From Buttiauxella agrestis (GTDB lineage Bacteria > Pseudomonadota > Gammaproteobacteria > Enterobacterales > Enterobacteriaceae), in the NCBI RefSeq assembly GCF_900446255.1, contig NZ_UIGI01000001.1, positions 4,923,947 to 4,987,946 on the forward strand: a stretch of 64,000 nucleotides of DNA, in the 5' to 3' direction. Shown here one piece after another: positions 13,989-24,646 of this stretch (its first letter is position 1; the number at the start of each line of letters is the position of its first letter). The notes beneath the pieces are model-generated. The model saw only the letters and a program-made list of their open reading frames with translations, was not told the origin of the DNA and did no database searches. The position numbers and the translations under genes were made by a program.

Positions 13989-14954
13989 TTACTGCTTTTT
14001 ATTGTCCACCAGCACCGCCAGTAAAATAACCACTGCTTTGACGATCATCTGGTAATAAGAAGAAACACCTAATAAATTCAGTCCGTTATTCAGGAAGCCT
14101 AAGATCAGCGCACCGATCAGCGTACCAACAATCCGCCCTTTACCGCCCGCAAGGCTGGTGCCGCCAAGCACTACCGCAGCGATGGCATCCAGCTCATAGC
14201 CTGTACCTGCCGTCGGTTGCGCAGAGGAAAGACGTGCCACCTCAATGATCCCGGCCAAAGACGCCAGCAGACCGCAAAGTGAGTAAACGATAATTTTAAC
14301 TTTGTTAACGCTAATACCAGACAGACGCGTCGCCGCTTCGTTACCGCCCAGCGCATAGATATAACGACCCAGACGTGTGTGGTGCAGCATGTACCACGCA
14401 GCCAGGAAGACCACACCCATAATCCACACTGGAGTAGGAATTCCCAGCGGACGGCCAATACCAAACCAGCCAAACACATCGGCGTTATCGGAGAAACCCG
14501 TGTTGACCGGGCTGCCGTTGGTGTAAACCATAGTCACGCCGCGCAGAAGGAGCATCATCACCAGTGTTGCGATAAATGCCTGCACTCGCCCTTTCGCGAC
14601 AATCACGCCAGTCACAGCACCGATTGCCGCCCCAAGTGCCAGCGCTCCGGCAACTGCCACCAGCGCATTCACTTCTAAGCCAACAATCGAGGCTGCTACC
14701 GCTCCGGTTAGCGCCAGTAAAGAACCGACGGACAGGTCGATTCCCGAAGTCAGAATAACCAGCGTCATCCCGACCGCCATAATGGCGTTCACAGAGGTTT
14801 GTTGCAGGATATTGAAGAGGTTATTGACGGTGAAAAAGTTCGGGCTAAGGCTCGATACAACTGCGATCAACACCAGCAGTGCGATCAGTGATTTTTGCTC
14901 TAACAGCCACGCTTTGGTGAACCAGCGACGGGTCGGAATAGACTGGGTACTCAT
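13989..14954 (-). CDS. rbsC: RbsC, ribose ABC transporter permease
   Basis: A 321-aa integral membrane permease of the BPD_transp_2 (branched/ribose) family with 8-10 hydrophobic segments. It has the characteristic [16 protein letters not shown] segment and the C-terminal coupling region [18 protein letters not shown]. It overlaps the rbsA stop by four bases (ATGA coupling). Confidence 0.97.
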   Translation of the reverse strand: MSTQSIPTRRWFTKAWLLEQKSLIALLVLIAVVSSLSPNFFTVNNLFNILQQTSVNAIMAVGMTLVILTSGIDLSVGSLLALTGAVAASIVGLEVNALVAVAGALALGAAIGAVTGVIVAKGRVQAFIATLVMMLLLRGVTMVYTNGSPVNTGFSDNADVFGWFGIGRPLGIPTPVWIMGVVFLAAWYMLHHTRLGRYIYALGGNEAATRLSGISVNKVKIIVYSLCGLLASLAGIIEVARLSSAQPTAGTGYELDAIAAVVLGGTSLAGGKGRIVGTLIGALILGFLNNGLNLLGVSSYYQMIVKAVVILLAVLVDNKKQ

Positions 14955-16465
14955 TTTACAGACTCCTGATTCACGCGATTTAACTTGCCGACGGCCGCCG
15001 CCATCAATATTTCCTGGGTCGCTTCTTCACGGGTAAATTCCCCACCAGGATGCCCTTCATGCATCACCATAATTCGGTCGCTCATACCGAGGACTTCCGG
15101 CATTTCTGACGAAACGAGAATGATGCTTAACCCATCTGCTTTGAACTGATTGATTAATTGATAAATTTCTTTTTTCGCCCCAACGTCAACGCCGCGCGTT
15201 GGCTCATCAAGGATCAACACTTTCGGACGCGTCATCAGGCCACGGGCAATCGCCACTTTTTGCTGATTTCCCCCTGATAGCAGGCCAATCGGCTGTTCCA
15301 TCGACGGGGTTTTCACGTTAAACAAACGGATAAAGTCCTGAACCGCTTGCTGTTCATCTTTATGCTTCAGGCTGCCGACGTTATGGCTGAAATAGCGCAG
15401 CGCGGTCAGCGACATGTTCTCTTTTACTGACATGCCGAGCACCAGCCCGTCACGTTTACGGTCTTCAGAGATATAAACAATGCCGTTTGCCAGACCATCT
15501 TGCGGCGAACGCGTCACCACTTCGCGACCATCGAGTGCCACATAGCCACCAGTGCGCGGCAGTGCGCCATACAGCACTTTCATTAATTCGGTGCGCCCGG
15601 CGCCCATCAAACCGGCAACGCCGAGGATCTCGCCTTTGCGCAACGTGAAACTCACATCATGCACGCCAGGTCCGGAAAGGTTATCGACGCGCAGCAGGAT
15701 TTCGCCGGGTTGCTTATCCAGACGAGGATATTGTTCTTCAAGTTTGCGCCCGACCATCATTTCGATAAGCGTATCTTCGGTCAGCGTCACCACTTCACGC
15801 TCGGCGATAAACTGCCCATCGCGGAACACGGTCACGTCGTCGCAAATCTCGAAGATTTCTTTCATACGGTGCGAGATATAAACGATGCCACGCCCTTGAG
15901 CTTTCAGCTCGCGGATCACGCGGAATAAAGAGTCGGTTTCGGTATCGGTCAAAGCATCGGTTGGCTCGTCCATCACAATGACTTTCGACTCAAAGCTCAG
16001 AACCTTGGCGATTTCGACCATTTGCTGATCGCCGATCGACAAATCACCCACCAGCTTTTGGCTGTTAAAGCGCAGGTTCAGTTTCGCCAGCAATTTGTCT
16101 GCTTCGGCATACATCGTTTTCCAGTCGATTTTGCCGAAACGGTTAACGAACTCACGGCCAAGGAAGATGTTTTCCGCAATGCTGAGTTGCGGAATCAGAT
16201 TGAGTTCCTGGTGAATAATACCGATACCCGCTTCCTGGGAGGATTTCGGGCCATTGAACGTGGTTTCTTTGCCAAGCCACAACAGCGAACCCGCATCACG
16301 CTGATAAATGCCAGTCAGCACTTTCATCATGGTGGATTTGCCTGCGCCGTTTTCACCCACCAGCGCCATCACGCGCCCGGCGTATACATTCAACGCCGCC
16401 CCAGAAAGGGCTTTTACACCTGGGAACGATTTATCGATCCCTTTTAATTGCAGTAACGGTTCCAT
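14951..16465 (-). CDS. rbsA: RbsA, ribose ABC transporter ATPase
   Basis: A 504-aa protein with two fused ABC domains. The N-terminal half has Walker [10 protein letters not shown] (about 37-45) and signature LSIGDQQ. The C-terminal half has a degenerate P-loop region [10 protein letters not shown] and signature LSGGNQQK, with a Walker [13 protein letters not shown]. This is the normal pattern of monosaccharide ABC ATPases, in which the second site is atypical. It lies 7 bp after rbsD. Confidence 0.97.
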   Translation of the reverse strand: MEPLLQLKGIDKSFPGVKALSGAALNVYAGRVMALVGENGAGKSTMMKVLTGIYQRDAGSLLWLGKETTFNGPKSSQEAGIGIIHQELNLIPQLSIAENIFLGREFVNRFGKIDWKTMYAEADKLLAKLNLRFNSQKLVGDLSIGDQQMVEIAKVLSFESKVIVMDEPTDALTDTETDSLFRVIRELKAQGRGIVYISHRMKEIFEICDDVTVFRDGQFIAEREVVTLTEDTLIEMMVGRKLEEQYPRLDKQPGEILLRVDNLSGPGVHDVSFTLRKGEILGVAGLMGAGRTELMKVLYGALPRTGGYVALDGREVVTRSPQDGLANGIVYISEDRKRDGLVLGMSVKENMSLTALRYFSHNVGSLKHKDEQQAVQDFIRLFNVKTPSMEQPIGLLSGGNQQKVAIARGLMTRPKVLILDEPTRGVDVGAKKEIYQLINQFKADGLSIILVSSEMPEVLGMSDRIMVMHEGHPGGEFTREEATQEILMAAAVGKLNRVNQESVK

Positions 16466-16472
16466 GCCGGCC

Positions 16473-16892
16473 TCAGAAAGTTACGCCAGCACAGAGAATG
16501 ATATTCGCATACGGGGAACACTCCCCGCTGCGAATAACCGCCTGGCTTTCAGCGGTGTGTTGCTTGAACTGCTCATGACTGATGTAACGAATAGAAATGG
16601 TGTTTCCCTGGTGTTGTTGCAGTTGCTCGATGTAACTGAGCAACGTTTCGTGGAGTTGGGGATTATGTTGTTTAATTTCCGAAGCTAAGACGGCAGCTTC
16701 AACCTGCATCTCTTGTGTTACGACTTCAACGACCTGCATAAAACCCGGTACGCCGTGAGTCAGTGCCAAATCAATACGCGGTGTATTGCGTGGAATGGGC
16801 AACCCGGCATCGGCAATCACCAGCGTGTCGGTGTGGCCAAGACGAGAAATAACAGACGAGATATCAGCGTTGAGAACAGTGCCTTTCTTCAT
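16473..16892 (-). CDS. rbsD: RbsD, D-ribose pyranase
   Basis: A 139-aa cytoplasmic enzyme, the same length as in E. coli. It interconverts the pyranose and furanose forms of ribose so that RbsK can use it. It starts [22 protein letters not shown] and ends with [10 protein letters not shown]; the family catalytic histidine (GHTD, residue 20) is present. It is the first gene of the ribose operon. Confidence 0.97.
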   Translation of the reverse strand: MKKGTVLNADISSVISRLGHTDTLVIADAGLPIPRNTPRIDLALTHGVPGFMQVVEVVTQEMQVEAAVLASEIKQHNPQLHETLLSYIEQLQQHQGNTISIRYISHEQFKQHTAESQAVIRSGECSPYANIILCAGVTF

Positions 16893-16906
16893 TTTCTTAC
16901 TCCACT

Positions 16907-17002
16907 AGCGAAACGTTTCGCTGAGGTAAAGTGTAGGAAATGTAGTGATGGGAAAACAACCAGTGCGTGACGAAAATGTGATCATCATCGAAACGTTTCG
17001 CT
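16907..17002 (-). promoter_or_regulatory. rbs promoter with two RbsR-type operators
   Basis: Two copies of the palindrome CGAAACGTTTCG lie 80 bp apart centre to centre, at 16907-16922 (full AGCGAAACGTTTCGCT) and 16987-17002. Between them on the minus strand are -35 TTGTTT (16954-16959), an 18-bp spacer and -10 TACACT (16930-16935). The proximal palindrome therefore covers the early transcribed region. RbsR binding there is established for E. coli; the distal copy suggests looping. I could not identify a convincing full CRP site. Confidence 0.85.
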
Positions 17003-17049
17003 GTTCTGTTTCAAAAAGGGAGAAATGAGAGCGCGCACAATCAAAAAGA

Positions 17050-17079
17050 CAAAAAAAAGCCCCTTCGATTGAAGAGGCG
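17050..17079 (-). terminator. kup terminator
   Basis: On the minus strand, six bases after the kup stop, the stem GCCTCTTC/GAAGGGGC (one mismatch-type pair) with loop AATC is followed by eight T residues. Confidence 0.88.
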
Positions 17080-17085
17080 TTGGGA

Positions 17086-18954
17086 TTAAATCTCGACCTG
17101 GGTTCCTAACTCAATAACCCGGTTTGGTGGGATTTCGAATTGGTCAGGAGCGCGCAAGGCATTGCGTTGCAGTGCGAGGAACAGTTTGCCGCGCAGTCGC
17201 AGATACCAAGGGCGTTTACCGATGATCAGTGATTCATGCGACATAAAGAACGATGTCTCCATCATTCGGCAACTCAACCCTTCCAGGCCACAGCGGTGGA
17301 ACACCTCTTCCACGTTTGGCGTTTCACGCCAGCCGTAGCTTGCGACCACGCGCCAGAAGGTTGGCGAAAGCTGTTCGATAGAAACACGACGTACATTATG
17401 AACATACGGCGCATCTTCGGTTCGCAGCGTAAGCAGCACTACCCGCTCATGCAAAACTTTGTTGTGCTTAAGGTTGTGAAGCATTGCAAAAGGAATCACG
17501 TTCAGCGCACGGGACATATAAACAGCGGTGCCCGGAACACGTACTGGCGGTGATTTTTCCAGGGAGGCAATCATCGCTTCCAGTGAATTTCCGTGCTCAT
17601 GCATACGACGCAGCAGGCGGAAACGCTCGCTTTTCCAGGTCGTCATAATGATAAACATCACCAGCGCCAGGCAAAGCGGCAACCAACCGCCGGAGAAGAT
17701 TTTCACAACGTTCGCAGAGAACAGCGGAATGTCGATGCACAAGAATGCAAAGCCCATCAGCAGCACAGCAACTTTGTTCCAGTGCCAGTTTTTGGTCGCG
17801 ACCGTACAGCAAAGAATGGACGTCAGGACCATCGTACCCGTTACCGCGATACCGTACGCCGCCGCCAGGTTACTGGAATGCTCAAAGCTCACAATCACAA
17901 TCACCACAGAGATATAGAGGAGCCAGTTAATTGCTGGCACATATATCTGCCCTGACTCCATTTCCGAGGTATGGATGATGCGCATTGGCGACAGATAACC
18001 CAGGCGAACTGCCTGGCGAGTCAACGAGAACACACCGGAAATCACGGCCTGAGAGGCGATAACCGTGGCAAGTGTTGCCAGAATCATCAGCGGGATCAGC
18101 GCCCAGTCTGGAGCCAGTAAGAAGAATGGGTTCTTAATCGCTTCCGGGGTTTTAAGCAGCAGTGCGCCCTGGCCGAAATAATTCAGCACCAGAGACGGCA
18201 GCACGACGGAAAACCATGCAATACGAATAGGCAATTTACCGAAGTGGCCCATATCGGCATACAGCGCTTCAACACCCGTAATAGAAAGAACGACCGCGCC
18301 GAGTGCGAAGAATGAAACGGTTTTATATTCCAGGAAGAAATGCACAGCCCACGCAGGATTCAGCGCCTGAAGCACTTCCGGGTTGGCCATAATACTGCGT
18401 GCACCCAACACTGCCAGCACCAGGAACCAAAGCATCATGACGGGAGCGAACAGCTTGCCCACCATACCCGTGCCGTGTTTTTGAATCATAAACAGCAGCG
18501 TCAGGACCACTATCGACAGCGGGACAATATAGGCATCGAGTTGCGGGGCGGCTATCTCAAGCCCTTCGATGGCCGACATAACCGATATTGCCGGAGTAAT
18601 GACCACCTCGCCATAGAAGAAGCTGCCGCCGATCAATCCCATGATCACCAGCACAGAAGTCATTTTCGCCGAGGTATGACGCCCAGCCAAAGACATCAGC
18701 GTCAAAATACCCCCTTCGCCAGCGTTATCCGCACGCATAACAAAGGTCAGATACTTAACCGAGACGACTAAGATTAACAGCCAGAAAATCAGAGACAAAA
18801 AGCCAAATACGGCGTCGCGTTCTACGCCAAACCCAAATTGACCAGACAGACATTCACGAAGGGTATAAAGCGGGCTAGTACCGATATCACCGTATACCAC
18901 CCCAATTGCAGCCAGCGTTATCGCAGGCAATGATTGTTTATTATCAGCGCTCAT
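17086..18954 (-). CDS. kup: Kup (TrkD), low-affinity potassium uptake protein
   Basis: A 622-aa inner-membrane K+/H+ symporter, exactly the E. coli length. It has about 12 transmembrane segments in residues 10-440 and a cytoplasmic C-terminal domain. The family signature [17 protein letters not shown] starts at residue 18. It stands alone between rbsD and ravA, divergent from ravA. The 216-bp gap on that side holds no other gene. There is no clear Shine-Dalgarno before the ATG. Confidence 0.98.
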   Translation of the reverse strand: MSADNKQSLPAITLAAIGVVYGDIGTSPLYTLRECLSGQFGFGVERDAVFGFLSLIFWLLILVVSVKYLTFVMRADNAGEGGILTLMSLAGRHTSAKMTSVLVIMGLIGGSFFYGEVVITPAISVMSAIEGLEIAAPQLDAYIVPLSIVVLTLLFMIQKHGTGMVGKLFAPVMMLWFLVLAVLGARSIMANPEVLQALNPAWAVHFFLEYKTVSFFALGAVVLSITGVEALYADMGHFGKLPIRIAWFSVVLPSLVLNYFGQGALLLKTPEAIKNPFFLLAPDWALIPLMILATLATVIASQAVISGVFSLTRQAVRLGYLSPMRIIHTSEMESGQIYVPAINWLLYISVVIVIVSFEHSSNLAAAYGIAVTGTMVLTSILCCTVATKNWHWNKVAVLLMGFAFLCIDIPLFSANVVKIFSGGWLPLCLALVMFIIMTTWKSERFRLLRRMHEHGNSLEAMIASLEKSPPVRVPGTAVYMSRALNVIPFAMLHNLKHNKVLHERVVLLTLRTEDAPYVHNVRRVSIEQLSPTFWRVVASYGWRETPNVEEVFHRCGLEGLSCRMMETSFFMSHESLIIGKRPWYLRLRGKLFLALQRNALRAPDQFEIPPNRVIELGTQVEI

Positions 18955-19170
18955 AGACTAATCTTTTGTTGGAATCCCGAAAGCGTGTGCTTAGTCCCTT
19001 GGCCCACAAAAAGGCGCACAGTATGCACGATAATCAAGGAAATCGTACCCCTAAATACAACAGGCTTAACTTATGTCAGGGAAAAAAGAGCCGCTCATCA
19101 ATCCATTAACGATAATATAGATGAACGATATACTCGATTTTCTGAACTCTGGTAACCGCGTAAGGATGCA

Positions 19171-20673
19171 ATGCTAATTATGGCTCAATCACATTTATTG
19201 GCTGAAAGAATTTCACGGCTTAGCCAGGCGCTGGAAAAAGGATTGTTTGAACGCCAACACGCGGTGCGTCTTTGCCTGCTGGCAGCATTGAGCGGCGAAA
19301 GTGTTTTCTTGCTTGGCCCACCCGGAATCGCCAAGAGTTTGATTGCCCGCCGTTTGAAGTTCGCATTCCAGAAGGCACGCGCCTTTGAGTACCTGATGAC
19401 ACGCTTTTCCACGCCGGAAGAGGTGTTTGGGCCATTATCCATTCAGGCGCTAAAAGATGAAGGACGCTATGAACGCCTGACCGCCGGTTATTTACCAGAA
19501 GCGGAAATCGTGTTTCTCGATGAAATCTGGAAAGCTGGCCCTGCGATTTTGAACACTCTGCTGACCGCCATAAATGAACGCCGGTTCCGCAATGGCGCCA
19601 GCGAAGAGAAAATCCCCATGCGTTTGCTGGTGGCGGCATCCAACGAACTCCCCGAAGCCGACAGCAGCCTGGAAGCATTGTATGACCGAATGCTGATTCG
19701 CCTGTGGCTCGATAAAGTGCAGGACAAAGGTAATTTCCGTTCCATGCTCACCAGTCAGCATGATGAAAACGACAATCCGGTGCCGGAAAACCTGCAAGTT
19801 TCTGACGAAGAGTATTTTCAGTGGCAGAAAGAGATCGGCTCTGTTTTGTTGCCAGATGCTGTCTTTGAACTGATTTTCACTTTGCGCCAGCAGTTAGAGA
19901 ATGCGTCAGGGGCACCTTATGTTTCTGACCGTCGCTGGAAAAAAGCCATTCGCCTGCTGCAAGCCAGCGCCTTCTTTAGCGGCCGAAATGCTGTCGCGCC
20001 AATTGATTTAATCCTTCTGAAAGATTGTCTGTGGCACGACACCGCGGCGATGAATTTGATGCAGCAACAGCTGGAAATATTGATGACCGGACACGCCTGG
20101 CAACAAAATGCCATGCTCAGTAAATTAGCGGTTATCGTGCAGCGCAGGATTCAATTACAACAGCAACATAGCGACCGTGAAGCGATCTCAGTCACCAAAC
20201 AGGGCGGCATGTTTACGCGTCGTCCTCAGTACCAACTGCCGGATTATCTGACTGGCGAAACGCTGACATTGCTGCTCCAGCAACCGCTAAAACTCCATGA
20301 TATCGAAGTTCTCCACGTCTCTGTCTCCCGTGAAGCCTGTGCACAATGGCTAATAAAAGGCGGGGAGTTACGCGGCAAACTCAACGGTATTGGTTTTGCC
20401 CAGGTGCTGAATATGGAAGTTGATAGTAGCCAACATCTGGTTTTGCGCGATATCAGCTTGCAAGGCACACGCCTGATGATGCCGGGTAAGCAACAGCAAG
20501 GGGTGCCTGAAGAGATCAAACAGCAATTTGACTCTCTTGAAGAGACCCTCCATCAGCAGCATGAGCGTTTTAACGATCAGCAAAAATGCCTGTTTATCCA
20601 CAACGAATGGCTCGGAAAGATTGAAGCCAGCCTGCAGGATGTGGCCGAACAAATTAAACAGGCGCGGCATTAA
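19171..20673 (+). CDS. ravA: RavA, MoxR-family AAA+ ATPase
   Basis: A 500-aa MoxR AAA+ ATPase. In E. coli it forms hexamers, binds inducible lysine decarboxylase LdcI into a cage-like complex, and works with ViaA on respiratory complexes and aminoglycoside sensitivity. Walker A is GPPGIAKS at 49-56 and Walker B is VFLDEIW at 114-120; sensor and arginine-finger regions follow, then a C-terminal LARA-type domain. The ATG at 19171 follows AAGGA at a short spacing; the ATG at 19180 (MAQSHLL) matches the E. coli start and is an equal candidate. It overlaps viaA by one base. Confidence 0.96.
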   Translation: MLIMAQSHLLAERISRLSQALEKGLFERQHAVRLCLLAALSGESVFLLGPPGIAKSLIARRLKFAFQKARAFEYLMTRFSTPEEVFGPLSIQALKDEGRYERLTAGYLPEAEIVFLDEIWKAGPAILNTLLTAINERRFRNGASEEKIPMRLLVAASNELPEADSSLEALYDRMLIRLWLDKVQDKGNFRSMLTSQHDENDNPVPENLQVSDEEYFQWQKEIGSVLLPDAVFELIFTLRQQLENASGAPYVSDRRWKKAIRLLQASAFFSGRNAVAPIDLILLKDCLWHDTAAMNLMQQQLEILMTGHAWQQNAMLSKLAVIVQRRIQLQQQHSDREAISVTKQGGMFTRRPQYQLPDYLTGETLTLLLQQPLKLHDIEVLHVSVSREACAQWLIKGGELRGKLNGIGFAQVLNMEVDSSQHLVLRDISLQGTRLMMPGKQQQGVPEEIKQQFDSLEETLHQQHERFNDQQKCLFIHNEWLGKIEASLQDVAEQIKQARH

Positions 20674-22124
20674 TGCTCAGCGTTGAAGCTCTTGATGTCA
20701 TCCTCGCGATCAGCGAGGGTGAATTAATAGAAAGCGTCATTATCGCGCTTTTAGCTGCACCGCAACTGGCGCTGTTCTTTGAGAAATTTCCGCGGATGAA
20801 AAACGCGGTGACCAAAGATATCCCTCGCTGGCGCGAGCTGCTGAAATCCCGTCTGCACGATACCAACGTCCCGCAAGAGTTAGCCCGGGAAGTACAGTGT
20901 TATCAAGAAAGTCAGTTGCTCACCACCAGCCAGTTATCTGCAAAACTGCCGGAAATTTTACGCTTGCTGGAAAACGTTGATTCACCCTTTTTTGCGCAAG
21001 CACAAAAGCTGGTGGCGGACACGCCTCGCCTGACAGCGGCACAACAAACGCTATTCCTGCAACGCTGGCGATTGAGTCTGGTCGTGCAGACTACCTCCCT
21101 GAATCAGCAATTACTGGAAGATGAACGTGACCAATTGCTGGCCGAAGTTCAGCAGCGCCTGGCGTTAAGCGGCCAACTCGAACCGGTTCTGGTCGATAGT
21201 GATAACGCTGCCGGGCGGCTTTGGGACATGAGCGCCGGTTCGCTTAAACGTGGGGATTATCAGCTCATCGTGCAATACGGCGATTTCCTTGCCAGTCAGC
21301 CTGAACTGCTGAAAATTGCAGAGCAACTTGGGCGTTCAAAAGAAGCGAAAGCCGTACCCAGAAAAGATGCGCCGACCGAAACCTGGCGCATGCTGGTCCG
21401 CGAGCCTGCAACCGTGCCTGAACAGGTTGATGGTCTACAGCGCAGCGATGACATCCTGCGTTTGTTACCGCCTGAACTGGCAACGCTTGGCATTAGCGAA
21501 CTGGAATTTGAATTCTACCGCCGGCTAGTGGAAAAACAATTGCTGACTTACCGGTTACATGGCGATTCATGGCGCGAGAAAGTGGTAGAACGCCCTGTCG
21601 TGCATCAGGATTTCGATGAACAACCGCGCGGGCCATTTATTGTCTGCGTCGATACATCCGGTTCCATGGGCGGATTCAATGAACAGTGCGCCAAAGCCTT
21701 CTGCCTGGCGTTAATGCGAGTCGCACTTGCGGATAACCGCCGCTGTTTCATCATGCTGTTTTCCAGCGAAGTGGTGCGTTATGAAGTGTGCGGACCAGAT
21801 GGCATCGAACAGGCGATCCGTTTCCTGAGCCAGCGCTTTCGCGGCGGTACCGATCTCGCCAGTTGTTTTCGTGCAATCGCTGAAAAAATGCAGGGAAGTG
21901 AATGGTTTGACGCCGATGCTGTGGTGATTTCTGACTTTATTGCCCAACGTCTGCCAGACGATGTCGTGACGCAGGTTAAAGATCTACAGCGCAAGCACCT
22001 GCATCGCTTCCACGCCGTCGCCATGTCCGGACACGGAAAACCCGGCATCATGCGCATTTTTGACCATATCTGGCGCTTCGATACCGGGATGCGTAGCCGC
22101 CTGCTGCGTCGCTGGCGGCGTTAA
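20673..22124 (+). CDS. viaA: ViaA, VWA-domain partner of RavA
   Basis: A 483-aa protein, identical in length to E. coli ViaA. It has an N-terminal helical part (about 1-310) and a C-terminal von Willebrand factor A domain with the MIDAS motif DTSGS at 327-331 followed by MGG. Start and ravA stop share bases (TAATG), so they are translationally coupled. The stop lies three bases from that of convergent asnA. Confidence 0.96.
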   Translation: MLSVEALDVILAISEGELIESVIIALLAAPQLALFFEKFPRMKNAVTKDIPRWRELLKSRLHDTNVPQELAREVQCYQESQLLTTSQLSAKLPEILRLLENVDSPFFAQAQKLVADTPRLTAAQQTLFLQRWRLSLVVQTTSLNQQLLEDERDQLLAEVQQRLALSGQLEPVLVDSDNAAGRLWDMSAGSLKRGDYQLIVQYGDFLASQPELLKIAEQLGRSKEAKAVPRKDAPTETWRMLVREPATVPEQVDGLQRSDDILRLLPPELATLGISELEFEFYRRLVEKQLLTYRLHGDSWREKVVERPVVHQDFDEQPRGPFIVCVDTSGSMGGFNEQCAKAFCLALMRVALADNRRCFIMLFSSEVVRYEVCGPDGIEQAIRFLSQRFRGGTDLASCFRAIAEKMQGSEWFDADAVVISDFIAQRLPDDVVTQVKDLQRKHLHRFHAVAMSGHGKPGIMRIFDHIWRFDTGMRSRLLRRWRR

Positions 22125-22127
22125 TAG

Positions 22128-23120
22128 TTACAACAGTGAATCAACCTTAGCGTGAAGTTCAGATGGCCATACGCCGCACTGAACCTGGCCAATGTGCGGC
22201 TGTTGCAACATCAACATCACTAAACGAGACTGACCAATGCCGCCGCCAATGGTTTGCGGCATTTCGCCTTTCAGCAGCGACTGGTGCCACTCAAGTTGCA
22301 GACGATCTTCATCACCGGTCGTTGCCAACTGATGTTGCAATGCTTGTGCATCAACACGGATCCCCATAGAAGAAAGCTCAAAGGCATCTTCCAGAATCGG
22401 GTTCCACACCATAATATCGCCGTTCAGGCCTTTAAAATCACCCTGACTGACCGTTGACCAGTCATCATAATCTGGCGCACGAACATCGTGACGTTTACCG
22501 TCAGCCAGCTTACCGCCAATGCCAATCAGGAACACCGCGCCCAGCTCTTTAGCGATGGCACGCTCACGGCCTTTTGCATCCAGGTCCGGGAAACGAGCCT
22601 GGAGTTCTTCGCTATGAACGAAGTGGATTTGTTCAGGCAGGAAAGGCGTCAAACCGTACTGCTCGCTCACTGCGGCTTCCGTAGCTTTCATCGCCGCCCA
22701 GATGCATTCTACAGTTTGCTTGAGCGTACCAAGATGACGCTCTCCATCACCCATTACACGCTCCCAATCCCACTGATCGACATACACAGAGTGGATCGGG
22801 GTCAAACGGTCTTCATCGGGGCGAAGGGCTTTCATGTGCGTGTAAAGCCCTTCGCCCGCGCTGAAGTCGTGCTGGCCGAGTGTTTTTCTTTTCCATTTAG
22901 CCAGCGAATGCACCACTTCAAACTGCGCATCAGGCAAGGTTTTCACCTTAACCTGCACCGCTTTTTCGCAACCAGACAGATTGTCCTGAGTACCATCACC
23001 CACGCGGCTAAGAATGGGAGCCTGGACTTCCATCAGACCAAGCTTTTCTTCCAGCTGACGGGAGAAATGGGACTTAACAAAACTAATCTGGCGTTGTTTA
23101 GCGATGTAGGCAGTTTTCAT
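22128..23120 (-). CDS. asnA: AsnA, aspartate-ammonia ligase
   Basis: A 330-aa ammonia-dependent asparagine synthetase, class II tRNA-synthetase-like fold, which makes asparagine from aspartate, NH3 and ATP. Family segments are intact ([48 protein letters not shown]). It is divergent from its regulator asnC. In E. coli AsnC activates asnA when asparagine is scarce. Confidence 0.98.
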   Translation of the reverse strand: MKTAYIAKQRQISFVKSHFSRQLEEKLGLMEVQAPILSRVGDGTQDNLSGCEKAVQVKVKTLPDAQFEVVHSLAKWKRKTLGQHDFSAGEGLYTHMKALRPDEDRLTPIHSVYVDQWDWERVMGDGERHLGTLKQTVECIWAAMKATEAAVSEQYGLTPFLPEQIHFVHSEELQARFPDLDAKGRERAIAKELGAVFLIGIGGKLADGKRHDVRAPDYDDWSTVSQGDFKGLNGDIMVWNPILEDAFELSSMGIRVDAQALQHQLATTGDEDRLQLEWHQSLLKGEMPQTIGGGIGQSRLVMLMLQQPHIGQVQCGVWPSELHAKVDSLL

Positions 23121-23276
23121 GGCTTTCTCTTTATTGTGTTGTTTTACTGACGATGATTAAGCAACAAAAACGACACAACATTCAATAATCAACAATAAAA
23201 AAGCCTTTACTGTTTTTAATCGACGAATTTAAGGCTATAAAAGATGAACAATCGTTACTAATCATAGGAAAAAGTG

Positions 23277-23735
23277 ATGGATAATTATCAGATCGACAAT
23301 CTCGATCGCGGCATCCTTGACGCTTTAATGGCAAATGCACGTACGGCTTATGCCGAACTGGCAAAACAATTTGGCGTGAGTCCTGGCACAATTCATGTGC
23401 GCGTAGAGAAGATGAAGCAGGCGGGAATCATTACCGGTGCACGCATCGATATCAGCCCTAAACAGTTGGGCTATGATGTTTGCTGCTTTATCGGCATCAT
23501 TTTGAAGAGCGCTAAAGACTATCCGTCTGCGCTGGCAAAACTCGAAAGTCTGGAAGAAGTCACCGAGGCGTATTACACCACCGGCCACTACAGCATCTTT
23601 ATTAAGGTGATGTGTCGATCTATCGATGCGCTGCAGCAGGTACTTATCAACAAGATCCAAACAATTGATGAAATTCAGTCCACAGAAACGTTGATCTCCC
23701 TTCAGAACCCGATCATGCGCACCATCAAGCCTTAG
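23277..23735 (+). CDS. asnC: AsnC, Lrp-family regulator of asnA
   Basis: A 152-aa Lrp/AsnC regulator with an N-terminal helix-turn-helix (LDRGILDALMANARTAYAEL, FGVSPGTIHVRVEKM) and a C-terminal RAM ligand domain. The ATG at 23277 is preferred over the GTG one codon earlier. It sits 7 bases after AGGA and gives the E. coli length. The 156-bp asnA-asnC gap carries both promoters. Confidence 0.97.
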   Translation: MDNYQIDNLDRGILDALMANARTAYAELAKQFGVSPGTIHVRVEKMKQAGIITGARIDISPKQLGYDVCCFIGIILKSAKDYPSALAKLESLEEVTEAYYTTGHYSIFIKVMCRSIDALQQVLINKIQTIDEIQSTETLISLQNPIMRTIKP

Positions 23736-23756
23736 CCGCTAATTTTAATACCCATA

Positions 23757-23796
23757 TTATCCACAGGTAGATCGCAGGCCTTACACAGCGTACAAT
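23757..23796 (+). promoter_or_regulatory. mioC promoter with DnaA box
   Basis: A perfect DnaA box TTATCCACA (23757-23765) lies just upstream of a -10-like TACAAT (23791-23796) preceding mioC. In E. coli a DnaA box in the mioC promoter lets DnaA repress transcription entering oriC. Confidence 0.8.
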
Positions 23797-23824
23797 GCCC
23801 ATCGTTTCGAAAAGGTGGGCAGCA

Positions 23825-24274
23825 ATGACAGACATTACTCTGATTAGCGGAAGTACCCTGGGCAGTGCCGAATATGTCGCTGAACATTTAGCTGAGAAGC
23901 TGGATGAAGCGGGTTTTTCTACCCAGACGCTTCACGGGCCACAGTTTGAAGAACTAGAAACCAGCGGAATATGGCTGATTGTCTCTTCTACTCATGGTGC
24001 CGGGGATCTTCCTGACAACCTGCAACCGCTTTTTGACACTATAAATGAACAACGCCCGGATCTCAGTGCTGTTCATTATGGTGCAGTCGGTATTGGCAGT
24101 CGTGAATACGACACCTTTTGCGGTGCCATTGAAAAATTGGACACCCTTCTGACTGAATGCGGCGCTAAAAGAGTGGGCTCTTTATTGAAAGTGAACATCC
24201 TTGATCACGACATTCCTGAAGATCCAGCCGAGATTTGGGTCGGATCATGGAAGAATTTACTCCAGGATTTGTAA
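23825..24274 (+). CDS. mioC: MioC, FMN-binding flavodoxin-like protein
   Basis: A 149-aa flavodoxin-fold protein (147 in E. coli), reported to support biotin synthase electron transfer. The FMN phosphate loop is SGSTLGSAE at 8-16, and SSTHGAGDLP follows. I took the ATG at 23825 behind AGGTGGG rather than the upstream frame start at 23795, because it gives the MTDITLISGS beginning of the family. It transcribes towards and into oriC. Confidence 0.95.
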   Translation: MTDITLISGSTLGSAEYVAEHLAEKLDEAGFSTQTLHGPQFEELETSGIWLIVSSTHGAGDLPDNLQPLFDTINEQRPDLSAVHYGAVGIGSREYDTFCGAIEKLDTLLTECGAKRVGSLLKVNILDHDIPEDPAEIWVGSWKNLLQDL

Positions 24275-24560
24275 AGATCTGACTTTTATCTGTGTATAAG
24301 TATGCTTAAAACCTTGGGTTAAGCAGTAGTTATCCCAATAACAACTCCTGTTCACTTTTTGAGTTGTGCATAACTTCCACTTTTGATCCCAGCTTATACG
24401 TTGTGGGATCACCGATCATTCACAGCTAATGATCCTCCTTAATCGATTGATCTCTTTACCATAAAAACGGTTATCCACAGAACATGCCGATCCTAATAAG
24501 AGATCATAATAAAGAGATCTTTAAATAAAAAAGATCTTCTTTTAATTACCGACGATCCCG
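24275..24560. other. oriC: Chromosomal replication origin oriC
   Basis: Lies between mioC and mnmG, with the order reversed relative to the usual E. coli drawing. DnaA boxes: R1 TTATCCACA (24471-24479, plus), R2 TTATGCACA (24365-24373, minus), R3-like TTATCCCAA (24330-24338, plus), R4 TTATACACA (24291-24299, minus). R1-R2 spacing is 106 bp, as in E. coli. The duplex-unwinding region holds three 13-mers read on the minus strand beginning GATC (24493-24505, 24507-24519, 24524-24536). I count eleven GATC Dam/SeqA sites from 24276 to 24557. A near-consensus IHF site (ATCAATCGATTA on the minus strand, about 24440-24451) lies between R1 and R2. The remaining bases to 24646 carry the mnmG promoter region. 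Confidence 0.97.
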
Positions 24561-24646
24561 ATACTTTCTCGAAAGGCTAAAGTTAAGTTAGAATCGCCAA
24601 CCCCGGGAATCAGTCATCCCCATTTGCAAAACCGCGAGGCAGTACC

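Noticed and set aside
12662-14029. Long open frame (455 codons) on the plus strand over rbsK and rbsB
   Set aside because: It lies antisense to two clearly conserved genes, shows no recognisable domain and has Cys/Phe/Arg-rich composition typical of a shadow frame.
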